Shown here: in pieces, positions 1 through 9,680 of the stretch
Layout of the letters: each line of letters begins with the position of its first letter
Position numbering within the stretch: position 1 is the stretch's first letter
NCBI GenBank assembly: GCA_020073245.1
Contig: JAIQFQ010000002.1
Coordinates: 186,001-250,000 of the forward strand
Length of the DNA stretch: 64,000 nucleotides
Direction of reading: 5' to 3'
From: Terriglobia bacterium
Lineage (GTDB): Bacteria; Acidobacteriota; Thermoanaerobaculia; Thermoanaerobaculales; Thermoanaerobaculaceae
Program-made: the position numbers and the translations under genes
The notes under the pieces: model-generated
The model's database searches: none
What the model was told of the DNA's origin: nothing
Seen by the model: only the letters and a program-made list of their open reading frames with translations

Positions 1-1414
1 TTGACCTGAATCGTCTGCCAGCGGGTGAGGTTCAGCGTTTCGCCGAACGGCAGGAAGTTGGGGACCTTGCCGTCGATGAGCTGGGATACCGTGGTGCTCT
101 GACCGATGGCCGCGATCACGAAGTCGCACGGGACCTCGAACTCGGACCCTCGGATCGGCTTGGGACTGCGCCTGCCGGAGGCGTCGGGCTCGCCCAGCTC
201 CATCTTCAGGCACTCGAGCGCGCCGGCGCGTCCGTCCGTGAGGATGACCCTGGTCGGGGCGACGAGGAACTCTATCTTGACGCCCTCCCGCTCGGCCTCC
301 TCGATCTCCATCGCGTTGGCGGGCATCTCGGCGCGGGTTCGGCGGTACAGGATCTTCACTTCGTGCGCCCCCAGGCGCAGGGCCGTGCGTGCGCAGTCGA
401 TGGCCGTGTTGCCGCCGCCGACGACGAGAACCTTGCCGTGGATGTCGATCTTCTTCTTGAGGCCGAAGTTCTCCAGAAACTTGATCCCGGAGAGCACCCC
501 GGGAGCATTCTCGTCCTTGACGCGCATCGTGGAGCTCTCCCACGCGCCCAGGCCGAGAAAGACCGCGTCGAAGCCGTCCTTCTTCAGGCTCGCGACGGTG
601 AAGTCCTTCCCGAGCGAGACGTTCGTCGAGAGCTTTACGCCGAGCTCGAGGACCTGGTTGACCTCGAGGTCGAGGACCTCCTTTGGCAGGCGGTACTCGG
701 GGATGCCGTAGCGGAGCATCCCTCCCGCCTCGGGCATGGCCTCGAACATGTGCACCCGGTACCCCTTGATCGCCAGGTAGTACGAGCAGGAGAGACCGGC
801 CGGGCCCGCACCAACGACGGCGACGCTCTTCCCGTTGGGCTGCGCGAGCTCGGGCCTGAAAGGCTCCGCCTTGCCGAGGTCGAGGTCGGCGATGTAGCGC
901 TTGATGTAGTCGATGCCTACCGCCTGGTCGAGCATGCTGCGGCGACACCCCTTGACCTCGCACGGACGGGTACACACGCGGCCGCAGATCGCCGGCAACG
1001 GGTTCGTCTCCTTGATGAGCCGAAGCGCGTCCGTGAACTTGCCGAGCGCCGCGAGAGCGACGTAACCCTGGATGTCCACGCTTGCCGGGCAGGCGAGCTG
1101 GCAGGGACCGATGCAGTCCGCGTAGTGGTTGGAGAGCAGAAGCTCGAGCGCCGCTCTGCGTGAGCGGTGGATCTCCGCGTTGTCGGTCTCGACAGCCATC
1201 CCCCCGGTGACCTTGGTGGAGCAAGCCGGCAGGAGGGTGCGCGCCCCCTTGACCTTCACGACGCACAGGTAGCAGGACGCGAACGGCTCGAGCTGCTCGT
1301 CGTGGCACAGCGTCGGGATATCCTTGATGCCGTTCTCTCGGGCCACCTGGAGGATCGTCTGCGAGCTGTCCGCGATGACCCGTTTTCCGTCGATTTCGAG
1401 CTTCACAAGCGCCA
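1..1414 (-). CDS. 2Fe-2S / GltD-like NAD(P)-FAD oxidoreductase subunit (partial, cut by left edge)
   Basis: The protein starts at ATG 1414-1412 and stays open to the window edge (about 471 residues seen). Residues 1-75 form a plant-type 2Fe-2S domain (C37, C48, C51, C65). Next comes a NuoG-like Cys segment (C101, C105, C109), then a GltD-like Fe-S segment (C144, C148, C152, C157). A first Rossmann motif GAGPAGLS lies near residue 202, and a second (VVGGGNTAID) near residue 330. This is the layout of flavoprotein subunits related to glutamate synthase small chain, fused to a hydrogenase or formate dehydrogenase type N-terminus. It lies about 150 bp downstream of nuoF on the same strand, so it probably passes electrons between NADH and a catalytic subunit encoded beyond the edge. 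The final partner (HydA, FdhA or other) cannot be seen. The family call is firm; the exact role is inference. Confidence 0.8.
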
Positions 1415-1436
1415 TTGGCTATTCTCCAGCGAAACC

Positions 1437-1531
1437 GTTCAAAGTCGAAGGTTGAAAGTTGAAAGCTGAGACACCGACCGCGAGAGTCTCCAGTTTTGAC
1501 TTTCGACTTTCGACTTCTGACTTTTGACTTG
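1437..1531. repeat. Facing heptanucleotide arrays (class C, GACTTTC type)
   Basis: The right arm (1493-1531) reads as GAC plus four variable bases, repeated about five times with a strict 7-bp period: GACTTTC, GACTTTC, GACTTCT, GACTTTT, GACTTGT. The left arm (1437-1470) is the same motif on the other strand (GAAAGTT and variants). The arms face each other across about 22 bp and could fold into a long imperfect hairpin in the nuoF-to-flavoprotein spacer. Function unknown; possibly an attenuator or mRNA-processing site. Confidence 0.75.
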
Positions 1532-1561
1532 TCCGTCCGCGAACCATGCCTACTCCTCGCT

Positions 1562-3325
1562 TCAGTCCACCGCGATGGCGTCCACGCGACACGCCTTGTG
1601 GCACTCGCCGCAGTGAGTGCACTTCGTCTGGTCGAGCACGTGGACCTTCTTGAGCTCGCCGGTGATCGCCTTCGTGGGACAGACCTTGGCGCACATCAGG
1701 CAGCCGATGCACGAGTCCAGGATCGTGTACGTCAGCAGCGGCTTGCAGTTGTGCGCCGGGCACTTCTTGTTGGTGATGTGCGCTTCGTACTCGGAGCGGA
1801 AGTACTTGATCGTCGTGAGCACGGGGTTGGGGGCCGACTGACCGAGACCGCACAGCGAAGTGCTCCGCACGAGGGTCGCGAGCTGCTCGAGGAGCTCGAT
1901 GTCACCATCTTTCCCCTTGCCTTCGCAGATGCGGGTGAGGACCTCGAGCATCCGCTTGGTGCCGACGCGACAGAAGGTGCACTTGCCGCACGACTCGCGC
2001 TGGGTGAACTCGAGGAAGAAGCGCGCGACGTCTACCATACAGGTGGTCTCGTCCATCACGACGAGGCCGCCCGACCCCATGATCGCGCCGGTCTTGGTGA
2101 TCGATTCGTAGTCGATGGTGGTGTTCTGGAGCTCGGCGGGGATGCAGCCTCCGGAGGGGCCGCCCATCTGCACCGCCTTGAACTTCTTGTCGTTCTTGAT
2201 CCCGCCGCAGACGTCGAACACGACCTCCTTGATCGAGATCCCCATCGGCACCTCGACCAGGCCGCCGCGCTTGATCTTGCCGGCCATGGCGAAGACCTTC
2301 GTCCCCTTGCTGTTGGCCGTTCCGAGGCTGGAGTACGCCTTGGGCCCGTTGGTGATGATCCACGGGATGTTGGCGAACGTCTCGACGTTGTTGATGCTGG
2401 TCGGACACTCCCACAGTCCCTTGGTGGCTGGGAACGGCGGGCGAACGCGCGGCATGCCGCGCTTGCCCTCGATCGAGGCCATGAGCGCGGTCTCCTCGCC
2501 GCACACGAACGCGCCGGCGCCCTCCTTCAGCTTGACGTGAAACGAGAACCCGGTGCCCCAGATGCCGTCCCCGAGGAGGTGCTTGGCCTCGGCCTGGGCG
2601 ATCGCGATGTTGAGTCGCTCGATGGCCTTCGGGTACTCGGCGCGCACGTAGATATAACCCTGCCCGGCGCCGATCGCGAACCCCGCGATCGCCATCCCTT
2701 CGAGCACGGAGTGCGGATCGCTCTCGAGGACCGAGCGGTCCATGAACGCGCCCGGATCGCCCTCGTCGGCGTTGCAGATGATGTACTTGTGGTCGCCGGC
2801 GGCGAGACGCGTGAAGCGCCATTTCATCCCGGTAGGGAAGCCGGCGCCACCGCGCCCGCGCAACCCCGAGTCGATGATCGACGCGATCAGGGCCTCCGGC
2901 TCGTTCGCCTGGAGGACCTGGTTGAGCGCCTGATAGCCGCCGATGGCGAGGTAGTCGTCGATCGACTCCGGGTTGATCTTGCCGCAGTTCCGCAGCACGA
3001 TGCGGGTCTGGCGGGTGAAGTAGGCGCGCTCGTTTCCGCGGCCGTCGTCCGACCAGACCATCCAATCCTCGATCGGCTTGCCCTGCGCCACGTGCTCGTC
3101 GAGCAGGCGCTCGACCTTATCCGCCGTGAGGTTGCCGTACTGCACGCGCGACCCGTCGTCGGCACGCACCTCGACGAGGGGCTCGCGGTAGCACATTCCG
3201 ATGCACCCCGTCTTGTCGATTTCCACCGGCAGGCCGGCAGCCGCGGCCTTCGCCTGGAGGGCCTGATAGGTCTTCTCGGCGCCGGCCGCGATGCCGCACG
3301 TCCCCAGCCCTACGAGCACCTTCAT
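1562..3325 (-). CDS. NuoF/HydB-like NADH-binding flavoprotein subunit
   Basis: 587 residues. This FMN and NADH-binding subunit takes electrons to or from NAD. The N-terminus is a thioredoxin-like 2Fe-2S domain (C10, C41, C45 and one more). The NuoF core follows with the glycine-rich GRGGAGFPTG motif, then CGKCTFC for a 4Fe-4S cluster. The C-terminus is a two-cluster ferredoxin (CIGCLMCAKVC and CTHCGECHKAC). This long three-part form is typical of HydB/HndC of NAD-dependent [FeFe]-hydrogenases and of NAD-dependent formate dehydrogenases, not of complex I. The start MKVLVG was chosen because it overlaps the nuoE stop by one base; the reading frame is open further upstream but there it runs through nuoE. 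It should act with the NuoE protein and the flavoprotein downstream. Symbol left blank because the catalytic partner is unseen. Confidence 0.93.
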   Translation of the reverse strand: MKVLVGLGTCGIAAGAEKTYQALQAKAAAAGLPVEIDKTGCIGMCYREPLVEVRADDGSRVQYGNLTADKVERLLDEHVAQGKPIEDWMVWSDDGRGNERAYFTRQTRIVLRNCGKINPESIDDYLAIGGYQALNQVLQANEPEALIASIIDSGLRGRGGAGFPTGMKWRFTRLAAGDHKYIICNADEGDPGAFMDRSVLESDPHSVLEGMAIAGFAIGAGQGYIYVRAEYPKAIERLNIAIAQAEAKHLLGDGIWGTGFSFHVKLKEGAGAFVCGEETALMASIEGKRGMPRVRPPFPATKGLWECPTSINNVETFANIPWIITNGPKAYSSLGTANSKGTKVFAMAGKIKRGGLVEVPMGISIKEVVFDVCGGIKNDKKFKAVQMGGPSGGCIPAELQNTTIDYESITKTGAIMGSGGLVVMDETTCMVDVARFFLEFTQRESCGKCTFCRVGTKRMLEVLTRICEGKGKDGDIELLEQLATLVRSTSLCGLGQSAPNPVLTTIKYFRSEYEAHITNKKCPAHNCKPLLTYTILDSCIGCLMCAKVCPTKAITGELKKVHVLDQTKCTHCGECHKACRVDAIAVD

Positions 3326-3804
3326 CACTGCACCTCCCCGATCGCGGCCCTCTGGTGCTGCTTGAGAACCTTCTTGACCTCCTTCTCGGTGAGGTTGCCG
3401 TGGGTGTCGTTGTTGATCATGATCACGGGCGCGAGCGAGCAGCACCCGAGGCATGAGACGGTCTCGATCGTGAAGAGCTTGTCGGGAGTCGTCTCGCCGT
3501 TGCAGATGCCGAGAGTCTTCTCGATCGCCTCGGTGATTGCATTCGCGCCGCTGACGTGGCACGCAGTGCCGTGGCACACCTTGATCAGGTTCTTGCCAAC
3601 GGGGTGGAGCCGGAACTGGGCGTAGAAGGTGGCGACGCCGTAGATCTGGGCCACCGGTATGCCGCAATCCCTGTGGATCTCGGTGATCCGCTCCCGGGTT
3701 ATGTAGCCGTCGGTCTCCTGGGCTCGCTGGAGCAGCGGGATCAGGCGGCCCTCCTCGCCGGCGTAATGCTGCTTCTTGAAATCGTACTTGCGCTGTTCAC
3801 TCAT
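3325..3804 (-). CDS. NuoE/HydC-like 2Fe-2S subunit
   Basis: 159 residues. A thioredoxin-fold 2Fe-2S protein with the four family cysteines C77-x4-C82 and C118-x3-C122. It forms the electron-transfer partner of the NuoF-like subunit encoded immediately downstream (stop and start overlap by one base). The start is MSEQRKYDF; the reading frame extends further upstream, but that part is made of heptamer repeat sequence and is unlikely to be translated. Length and motifs match the family (about 155-175 residues). In complex I the same fold is subunit E, but the operon context here points to a soluble NAD-linked hydrogenase or dehydrogenase. Confidence 0.94.
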   Translation of the reverse strand: MSEQRKYDFKKQHYAGEEGRLIPLLQRAQETDGYITRERITEIHRDCGIPVAQIYGVATFYAQFRLHPVGKNLIKVCHGTACHVSGANAITEAIEKTLGICNGETTPDKLFTIETVSCLGCCSLAPVIMINNDTHGNLTEKEVKKVLKQHQRAAIGEVQ

Positions 3805-3840
3805 CTCTGGTGCTCCTCGTTTCGAGAGTCTCGCTGTTGC

Positions 3841-3876
3841 GGACCACGGACCACGCACCACGGACCACGACCAACG
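3841..3876. repeat. GGACCAC heptamer array (class C)
   Basis: Four to five copies of the 7-mer GGACCAC and variants (GCACCAC, CGACCAA) in a row between the zinc-ribbon gene (stop at 3880) and nuoE (start at 3804). The same heptamer occurs at 11.1, 49.4, 52.7 and 55.2 kb. Confidence 0.75.
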
Positions 3877-3879
3877 GCG

Positions 3880-4281
3880 TCAGTCATACGGCGTCTCGAA
3901 CATGCGGTTCATCAGGTTGATCATCTGGTCGATGTCTCCGACGCCTCCGAGCGCGTGGCCCTTGCATCCGCGGCGGGAGCAAAACTCCAGGTAGCCCCCG
4001 CTCGTCAGGTTCAGGGATGCCATCGGGGCGCCGCACATCCGACAGGGAAGCGAGAGCAGAAGGCTGGCCTCACACTCGGGGCATCGGAACTCGACGATCG
4101 TGCCCTCCCGGATCTTGAGGTCTGTCTCGATGGTGTAGTCGCCGAACAGAGCGGAGAGCGACACCTGGCCGTCCTGGTGCGTGTCCCTGAGAAACGCGTC
4201 GAGGGGTACCTTCTCACCCTTCGTGAGCACCCGCTTGCAGTGGGGGCATTCCAGTTCGAGCAAGAGCAGGGCCTTAGCCAT
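3880..4281 (-). CDS. Zinc-ribbon protein in the hydrogenase-type operon
   Basis: 133 residues with four Cys pairs: CPHC (12-15), CPEC (67-70), CRMC (near 80) and a last C-x4-C near 101. The pattern suggests two zinc ribbons or a rubredoxin-like metal site. I recognise no enzyme domain. The start at MAKALLLLE overlaps the stop of the sensory hydrogenase gene by 8 bp, so the two are probably translationally coupled. It may be a scaffold or redox-responsive accessory protein; this is inference from position only. Confidence 0.75.
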   Translation of the reverse strand: MAKALLLLELECPHCKRVLTKGEKVPLDAFLRDTHQDGQVSLSALFGDYTIETDLKIREGTIVEFRCPECEASLLLSLPCRMCGAPMASLNLTSGGYLEFCSRRGCKGHALGGVGDIDQMINLMNRMFETPYD

Positions 4282-5566
4282 CTTTGCCTCCTTGGTGGGC
4301 CATCTGTTCCTCTTCCAACTCTTTGAGCCGAATGAAAACGCAGTCCGCCAGCTTCGCGTTGCCGCGCACGATGTCGTCCGCGAGGGTCTCGCAGTCCGGG
4401 GCGCCGCAGGCCGCGCAGTCCTTTCGTGGCAGCCGTTCCAGCAGCGCGTCCTTCTCACGCTTCAGCGCGATGGCCTGGCGCAGGTTGCGGGCGAGAGGTC
4501 GGACCTGACGTGCGCGGATCTCGGACTCGTGGTCGAAGAAATGGTCGCGCAGCAGCGACCGGACTTTTTCCTCCTTCACGGCACCCTGATCGCCCAGGCG
4601 CTTTGTGAGCTGCCTGATGTTGCGTTGGGCCATGTAGCGGCCTGCAACGGTCAGCTGTCCGCCCACGCAACCCCCCGGGCAGATGTACGCCTCGATGAAG
4701 TCGAGCCCCTGGAAGGTGCCGGACTCGATGCGGTCGAAGACGTAGAGGACGTCCCTCAGACCCCTCACTGTGATGGTGTTGGCGTTGCGCATCGAGGAAA
4801 TCTCGCCGCCAGCCATCGCCCACCGCAGCCCGCGGTGGCTGATCATCTCGGTCGAGTCGGAGCCGGGGTCGTGCCTGATCGCCTTCAGCAGCCGACCGTA
4901 GATTTCCGATATCGCGAATGCGCCGTCGAGGTACGAGGCCTCGAGCCCCTCCGGCGCCTCGATGGAGTGGATGATCGCGGTACACGGGGTGATGAAGAAC
5001 ATCCCGATCTCGGAGGGGTCGAGGCCGAGCTCCGCCGCCAGACGACGGCGCCGCAGCCTCGCCGCGAGCTCGCGCGGCGTTTCGATGGGAACGAGGTTGG
5101 GGATGAGATCGGGGTAGCGGATCTGAATCAGGCGCAGCACCGCGGGACACGTCACGGAGATCTTCGGCCACGGGCCCCTGGACTCCGACAGGAACGCGTC
5201 CGTGGCGCCGGCCACCATCTCGCACATCCAGGAAATGTCATAGGTCTCGTCGAACCCTAGCTGGCGCAGCCCGTGCAGAACACGACCGGGGTGCACGTCG
5301 TCTCCGAACTGTGCGTAGAGCGTCAGCGATGGGACCGCAACCGTGTACTTGAACTTCTTGAGGTCGGCCGGCGACGAGGTCCTTGGGCGAATGGCGTCGT
5401 AGCCGCACGCCTCGATGCACGTCCCGCAGTCGATGCACAGCTCGTCGTCGATGACCGCGAGATCGTTGCGTACCCGGATCGCCTTCGTCGGACACGCCTG
5501 CGAGCAGGCGACACACCCGATGCACTTGCCGGGGTCGGTGAGGACGGCGTGGGGACGATCGATCAT
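4274..5566 (-). CDS. Sensory-type [FeFe]-hydrogenase-like iron-sulfur protein
   Basis: 430 residues. Residues 10-60 are a two-cluster ferredoxin (C15, C18, C21, C25; C44, C47, C50, C54). Residues 75-330 match the hydrogenase large-subunit domain. The four H-cluster ligands appear kept: C140 in VTCPAV, C195 in TPC, and C296/C300 in CPGGC. The catalytic forms' TSCCP is VTCP here, so the proton-relay Cys is missing, and the Lys of the second motif is Ile. The C-terminus has a further Cys motif (C384, C387, C392, C409) like the Fe-S domain of sensory forms. The substitutions argue for H2 or redox sensing instead of turnover. It sits between an anti-sigma-type ATPase (4-bp overlap) and the zinc-ribbon gene. 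ATG at 5566 chosen from that overlap. Confidence 0.85.
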   Translation of the reverse strand: MIDRPHAVLTDPGKCIGCVACSQACPTKAIRVRNDLAVIDDELCIDCGTCIEACGYDAIRPRTSSPADLKKFKYTVAVPSLTLYAQFGDDVHPGRVLHGLRQLGFDETYDISWMCEMVAGATDAFLSESRGPWPKISVTCPAVLRLIQIRYPDLIPNLVPIETPRELAARLRRRRLAAELGLDPSEIGMFFITPCTAIIHSIEAPEGLEASYLDGAFAISEIYGRLLKAIRHDPGSDSTEMISHRGLRWAMAGGEISSMRNANTITVRGLRDVLYVFDRIESGTFQGLDFIEAYICPGGCVGGQLTVAGRYMAQRNIRQLTKRLGDQGAVKEEKVRSLLRDHFFDHESEIRARQVRPLARNLRQAIALKREKDALLERLPRKDCAACGAPDCETLADDIVRGNAKLADCVFIRLKELEEEQMAHQGGKDG

Positions 5567-6072
5567 CGAGCGTCGCCTCCGGAGCGGCCGTTGGCGTAGA
5601 CGACGTAGGAGACGGTCGTCCCGACATTGACCGTCGAGGAGATGCTGAACTCGTCGGCGTTGCGCTTGATGTTGGGCAGCCCGAGACCGGCGCCGAAGCC
5701 GCGTGCCCGCATTTCGGGCGTTGCGGTCGAGTTGCCCTCCTTCATGGCCCACTCGATGTCCGGGATCCCCTGGCCGCGATCGGTGATCGTCACCCGCACG
5801 GCGTCAGGGAGCACGGCGAGTTCCAACTGTGCCTCGTCCGCGTACATGATGACGTTCATCTCGGCCTCGAAGTTGGCGATCGAGAGCCGACGGATCGCCT
5901 CGGGCGGGAAGCCGAGTTGCGTGAGGAGCGCCTTCACGCGGGTGGCCGCCTCGCCGCCGTGTTCGAAGTCGTTTCCGGCGATGCGGAACATCTCCCTGTA
6001 GAGGACCTCACCTCCGGCCGCCTGGGGATCAGCGGGCTCGTCGCGGAGCGTGATCGATTTGTCCTCGTGCAC
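5563..6072 (-). CDS. Anti-sigma-factor-like ATP-binding protein (HATPase_c)
   Basis: 169 residues from GTG 6072, which has GGAG 6 bases upstream; a TTG ten codons earlier lacks such a site. The fold is the GHKL ATPase of RsbW/SpoIIAB-type regulators: an N-box-like segment (FEAEMNVIMYA), the G1 box DRGQGIPD and the G2 box GAGLGLPNIKR are visible. There is no histidine phosphorylation domain, so it is not a classical sensor kinase alone. In comparable hydrogenase clusters of anaerobes this ATPase is found beside DRTGG proteins and sensory hydrogenases, which suggests a phosphorylation-based readout of redox state. The target is unknown. Confidence 0.85.
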   Translation of the reverse strand: MHEDKSITLRDEPADPQAAGGEVLYREMFRIAGNDFEHGGEAATRVKALLTQLGFPPEAIRRLSIANFEAEMNVIMYADEAQLELAVLPDAVRVTITDRGQGIPDIEWAMKEGNSTATPEMRARGFGAGLGLPNIKRNADEFSISSTVNVGTTVSYVVYANGRSGGDAR

Positions 6073-6150
6073 TCTGTTCTCCAGCCGGTCAGGGCCGTCC
6101 AACGGCCGAGACGATCGTTGGGCGGATGCGGCTCGAGCCGCCGATTGGGC

Positions 6151-6504
6151 TCATGTCCTCGCGCTCGCGGTGAGACCGTTTTCGGCCAAAACCCCGCACG
6201 CCTCGAACATGCTGCGCGCCGTGGAAAGCAACGGAATGCTCATGTCGCGTCCAAGCTGCAGGGCCTCTGGGGATGGCCGCTTTCCCGACACAAAGAGGAT
6301 TCCGACGCAGTCGGCGACGTGAGCCGTATGGACCGACTGCACCGAGGTCAACCCGGTGATGAGGAGTGCGTCGGGGGAGGAGAAGGCGAGCACGTCACTC
6401 ATCAGGTCCGCCGCAAAGCACGCCCCGACCGGCGTGTCGAGCGCCTCTTGGCCGCACACGACCTCGCAGTCCAGCAGACCGACGACGGCGCGCATCTGCA
6501 GCAC
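6151..6504 (-). CDS. DRTGG-type domain protein (short)
   Basis: 117 residues from GTG 6504, with a G-rich Shine-Dalgarno site 6-7 bases upstream. Features shared with single-domain DRTGG proteins are ADLMSDVLAF, a central LLITGLTSVQSVHTA and a SGKRPSPEAL segment. Such domains occur in phosphotransacetylase and CBS-DRTGG proteins and are thought to bind nucleotides. It lies directly upstream of the anti-sigma-like ATPase gene and 38 bp downstream of a second DRTGG gene, so it is probably part of the same signalling unit. Confidence 0.78.
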   Translation of the reverse strand: MLQMRAVVGLLDCEVVCGQEALDTPVGACFAADLMSDVLAFSSPDALLITGLTSVQSVHTAHVADCVGILFVSGKRPSPEALQLGRDMSIPLLSTARSMFEACGVLAENGLTASART

Positions 6505-6542
6505 CTTGTTCCCCCCAGGGCCCGCCGGCGCCGGACCCGGCG

Positions 6543-6872
6543 TCAGCGAAGCCCCGCCTCGTAAAGCTTCGTCGCCACCTGCCACCGCGAAAGGGCGGTG
6601 GCGAAGATCGAGATCTCGGCCTTCTCAGCCATCTTCACGACGTCATCGGTCGGACGCTTGCCCTGGGCGACGATGATCCCTGCAATGTCCACCAGATTCG
6701 CGGCCGCGAGCGCATTGGCGTGAACCTGGACGGTCACGAGGAGGTTGCCGGCCTTGGCGTTGGCGATCACGTCGCTCACCATGTCCGAGATGTAGACCCC
6801 TGTTACGTCCTTGTCGAAAGCAGGGGTGAGTTTTTCGAGTTCCAGCTTTGCGGCGATTTCGTTGAGTTTCAT
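6543..6872 (-). CDS. DRTGG domain protein
   Basis: 109 residues. A paralogue-like partner of the next gene downstream: it shows YISDMVSDVIANAKAG, a central VQVHANALAAANLVDI and QGKRPTDDVV. Single-domain DRTGG proteins of this size recur in pairs within [FeFe]-hydrogenase operons of anaerobes. The likely role is ligand-dependent regulation together with the HATPase protein. The ATG is preceded by an AAGGAGG-type site (near 6880). Confidence 0.82.
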   Translation of the reverse strand: MKLNEIAAKLELEKLTPAFDKDVTGVYISDMVSDVIANAKAGNLLVTVQVHANALAAANLVDIAGIIVAQGKRPTDDVVKMAEKAEISIFATALSRWQVATKLYEAGLR

Positions 6873-6896
6873 TCAGCGCCCTCCTTGCCGGGCGAG

Positions 6897-7433
6897 TCAG
6901 CTCCTGTCCTCGATTGCCGTCAGGCCGAAGTCGAGCATGATCTGGCCGTGCGACAGCTCCTTGTAGAGGCCGAAGTAGTCGGGAAGGATGAGTATCTTCT
7001 TGTCAGGGGTCCGCAGGCGCCCGTTGAAAGCCTTGTTGAGCACCTCGAGCTTCTCGAGTGGTATGTCGAGGCGGGAACCGTCCGGGGCCTCGTACGCGAT
7101 GGCGACATAGATGAAGATTCTGTTCACGAGCGCCAGCTCGCCGATCCGGTAGAGCTCGCTGTCCGGCTTGCAGCAGCCGTAATAGAGAAGGCCGAGGAGC
7201 TCGTCGAAGCGCACCGTTTTACCGGTCTGGTTGTCACGCACGGAGAAGCGGAACGATTGGGCCATCTCCCAGAACGACCAGACCTGCGAGCCTTCCCGGT
7301 AGGGCTCCTTGGGGGGTACCGGCTCGGCGGAGAAGTACGACCTCGCGACCTTGCTGTACATCTCATGCTCGATGATCACGTAGCCGGGCTGGATGTCGGC
7401 GAGTTGAAAGCGAGGTTCGGGGGCCTCGATCAT
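6897..7433 (-). CDS. Unrecognised 178-residue protein, first gene of the hydrogenase-type operon
   Basis: 178 residues from MIEAPEPRF. I recognise no family. It is predicted soluble, with no signal peptide or membrane segment. Notable features are a central aromatic and Cys segment (LLGLLYYGCCKP, near residue 95), an RIFIYVAIAYEAP strand and a charged middle. It lies 24 bp upstream of the DRTGG gene with no terminator between, and downstream of the only clear operon promoter (7580-7608). An accessory or sensory function for the operon is likely from position alone. Confidence 0.75.
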   Translation of the reverse strand: MIEAPEPRFQLADIQPGYVIIEHEMYSKVARSYFSAEPVPPKEPYREGSQVWSFWEMAQSFRFSVRDNQTGKTVRFDELLGLLYYGCCKPDSELYRIGELALVNRIFIYVAIAYEAPDGSRLDIPLEKLEVLNKAFNGRLRTPDKKILILPDYFGLYKELSHGQIMLDFGLTAIEDRS

Positions 7434-7579
7434 CGTACCCTCTCTTCGCGGTACCGTTTCGTTCCGCGCGTGGGTTCTGGGGGGGAGTGGAGAGAAAGAC
7501 CCCACGCTCATTCGACTCGGCCGCGCGTACGCCCTCGGGCTGAACGACCGTGGGCCACGGCCAGAACCACACCGCAAGC

Positions 7580-7608
7580 AAGATAGACTTACCGCGAAAT
7601 GGCGTCAA
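7580..7608 (-). promoter_or_regulatory. Sigma-70-like promoter of the hydrogenase-type operon
   Basis: Reading the minus strand: TTGACG (7608-7603), a 17-bp spacer, then TATCTT (7585-7580). Predicted transcription starts near 7573, giving a leader of about 140 nt before the first gene. This is among the best-matching promoters in the window. Confidence 0.6.
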
Positions 7609-7671
7609 GTGCTGTGGTAGCTGCATCGTAGTTGAGATCACATTGCAAAAGACTCTGCCGGGGTGCCTTCC

Positions 7672-7689
7672 CCCGCACCCGTGTGCGGG
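7672..7689. other. Perfect 7-bp hairpin in the gdhA upstream region
   Basis: CCCGCAC, loop CCGT, GTGCGGG. It sits within the 452-bp gap between the divergent hydrogenase-type operon and gdhA, and there is no T-tract after it. It may be a regulator site or part of the gdhA leader. The rest of this gap shows the minus-strand promoter and nothing else I can name; I found no convincing plus-strand promoter for gdhA. Confidence 0.4.
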
Positions 7690-7765
7690 TTCCGCAGTGG
7701 GTCCCGACTCGCCGCAGGAGAAGGTTCTGATCCGTATCATGCGGCTGGCCAGTCATTTGCGTTGA

Positions 7766-9232
<1,467 letters not shown>

Positions 9233-9267
9233 GCATCGGGCTTTCGGGCCCCTCACGGGGCCTTTCT

Positions 9268-9298
9268 GGGGGAGGGCGTCAGCCCTCCCCCCTTTTTC
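9268..9298 (+). terminator. Intrinsic terminator of gdhA
   Basis: A 10-bp perfect GC stem (GGGGGAGGGC / GCCCTCCCCC) with a GTCA loop, followed by C and five T. A weaker GGCCCC/GGGGCC hairpin with TTTCT lies just before it (9247-9267), making a tandem terminator. Confidence 0.88.
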
Positions 9299-9317
9299 TC
9301 GTGCGCCGCCATTCTCC

Positions 9318-9560
9318 AACCGTCTGCGGCGTCAGGCTGCGGCGCGTCGTCATTGGCGGGGGATCCCGCGCCCGCTCCACCCACCCTCCCGGGCGCTCTT
9401 GATCCCCCGAGCCCCCATCTCGCCGGGAGTGAATCCCGGCTCGCCCGTGCTCCTGTAGCCTCTGGCCACACTCCGCTGCGGGCGCCTCGCCTTCCTTGCA
9501 TCCGGCCGAATCCGGGCGGCGCGGCTGCACGCCGTGCCGCGAGGCCCTGCCTTTGGGTGA
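9318..9560 (+). repeat. Intergenic element A, copy 1, with nested B unit
   Basis: The left part CCGTCTGCGGCGTCAGGCTG (from 9320) matches copy 2 at 16.1 kb base for base. A B-type unit (about 9354-9430, with GATCCCGCG and GATCCCCCGAGCCCCC) interrupts the element. The right part resumes with GTAGCCTCTGGCCAC and CGCCTCGCCTTCCTTGCATC, and ends GAGGCCCTGCCTTTGG. Same orientation as upstream gdhA. No coding potential recognised. Confidence 0.75.
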
Positions 9561-9680
9561 GAGCGGATAGGAAAGAGGGAAGAGGGGAGAAGGAAGACGG
9601 GAGAAGACGGACGGATCGCGAAGCCCGTGCCTTGTCTTCTCTCTCCCTTCTGCCCTCTTCCTTCTTCCCTTGTCCCGTCC
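9561..9680. repeat. Facing purine and pyrimidine heptamer arrays (class C)
   Basis: The left arm (9561-9613) is purine-only in 7-base steps (GAAGAGG, GGAGAAG, GAAGACG, GGAGAAG). The right arm (about 9629-9680) is the pyrimidine complement (CCCTTCT, GCCCTCT, TCCTTCT, TCCCTTG). They can pair as a long imperfect hairpin. Then follow GTACGAACCTTCGAACGG and TTTGCTCCTCTGC (9698-9730), a cassette repeated at 55.1 kb and in part at 60.0 kb. Confidence 0.7.

Noticed and set aside
1496-3625. 709-codon plus-strand frame over nuoF
   Set aside because: Antisense shadow; nuoF motifs are unambiguous.
9561-9680. CRISPR-like array
   Set aside because: Unit is 7 bp without spacers; no cas gene in view.
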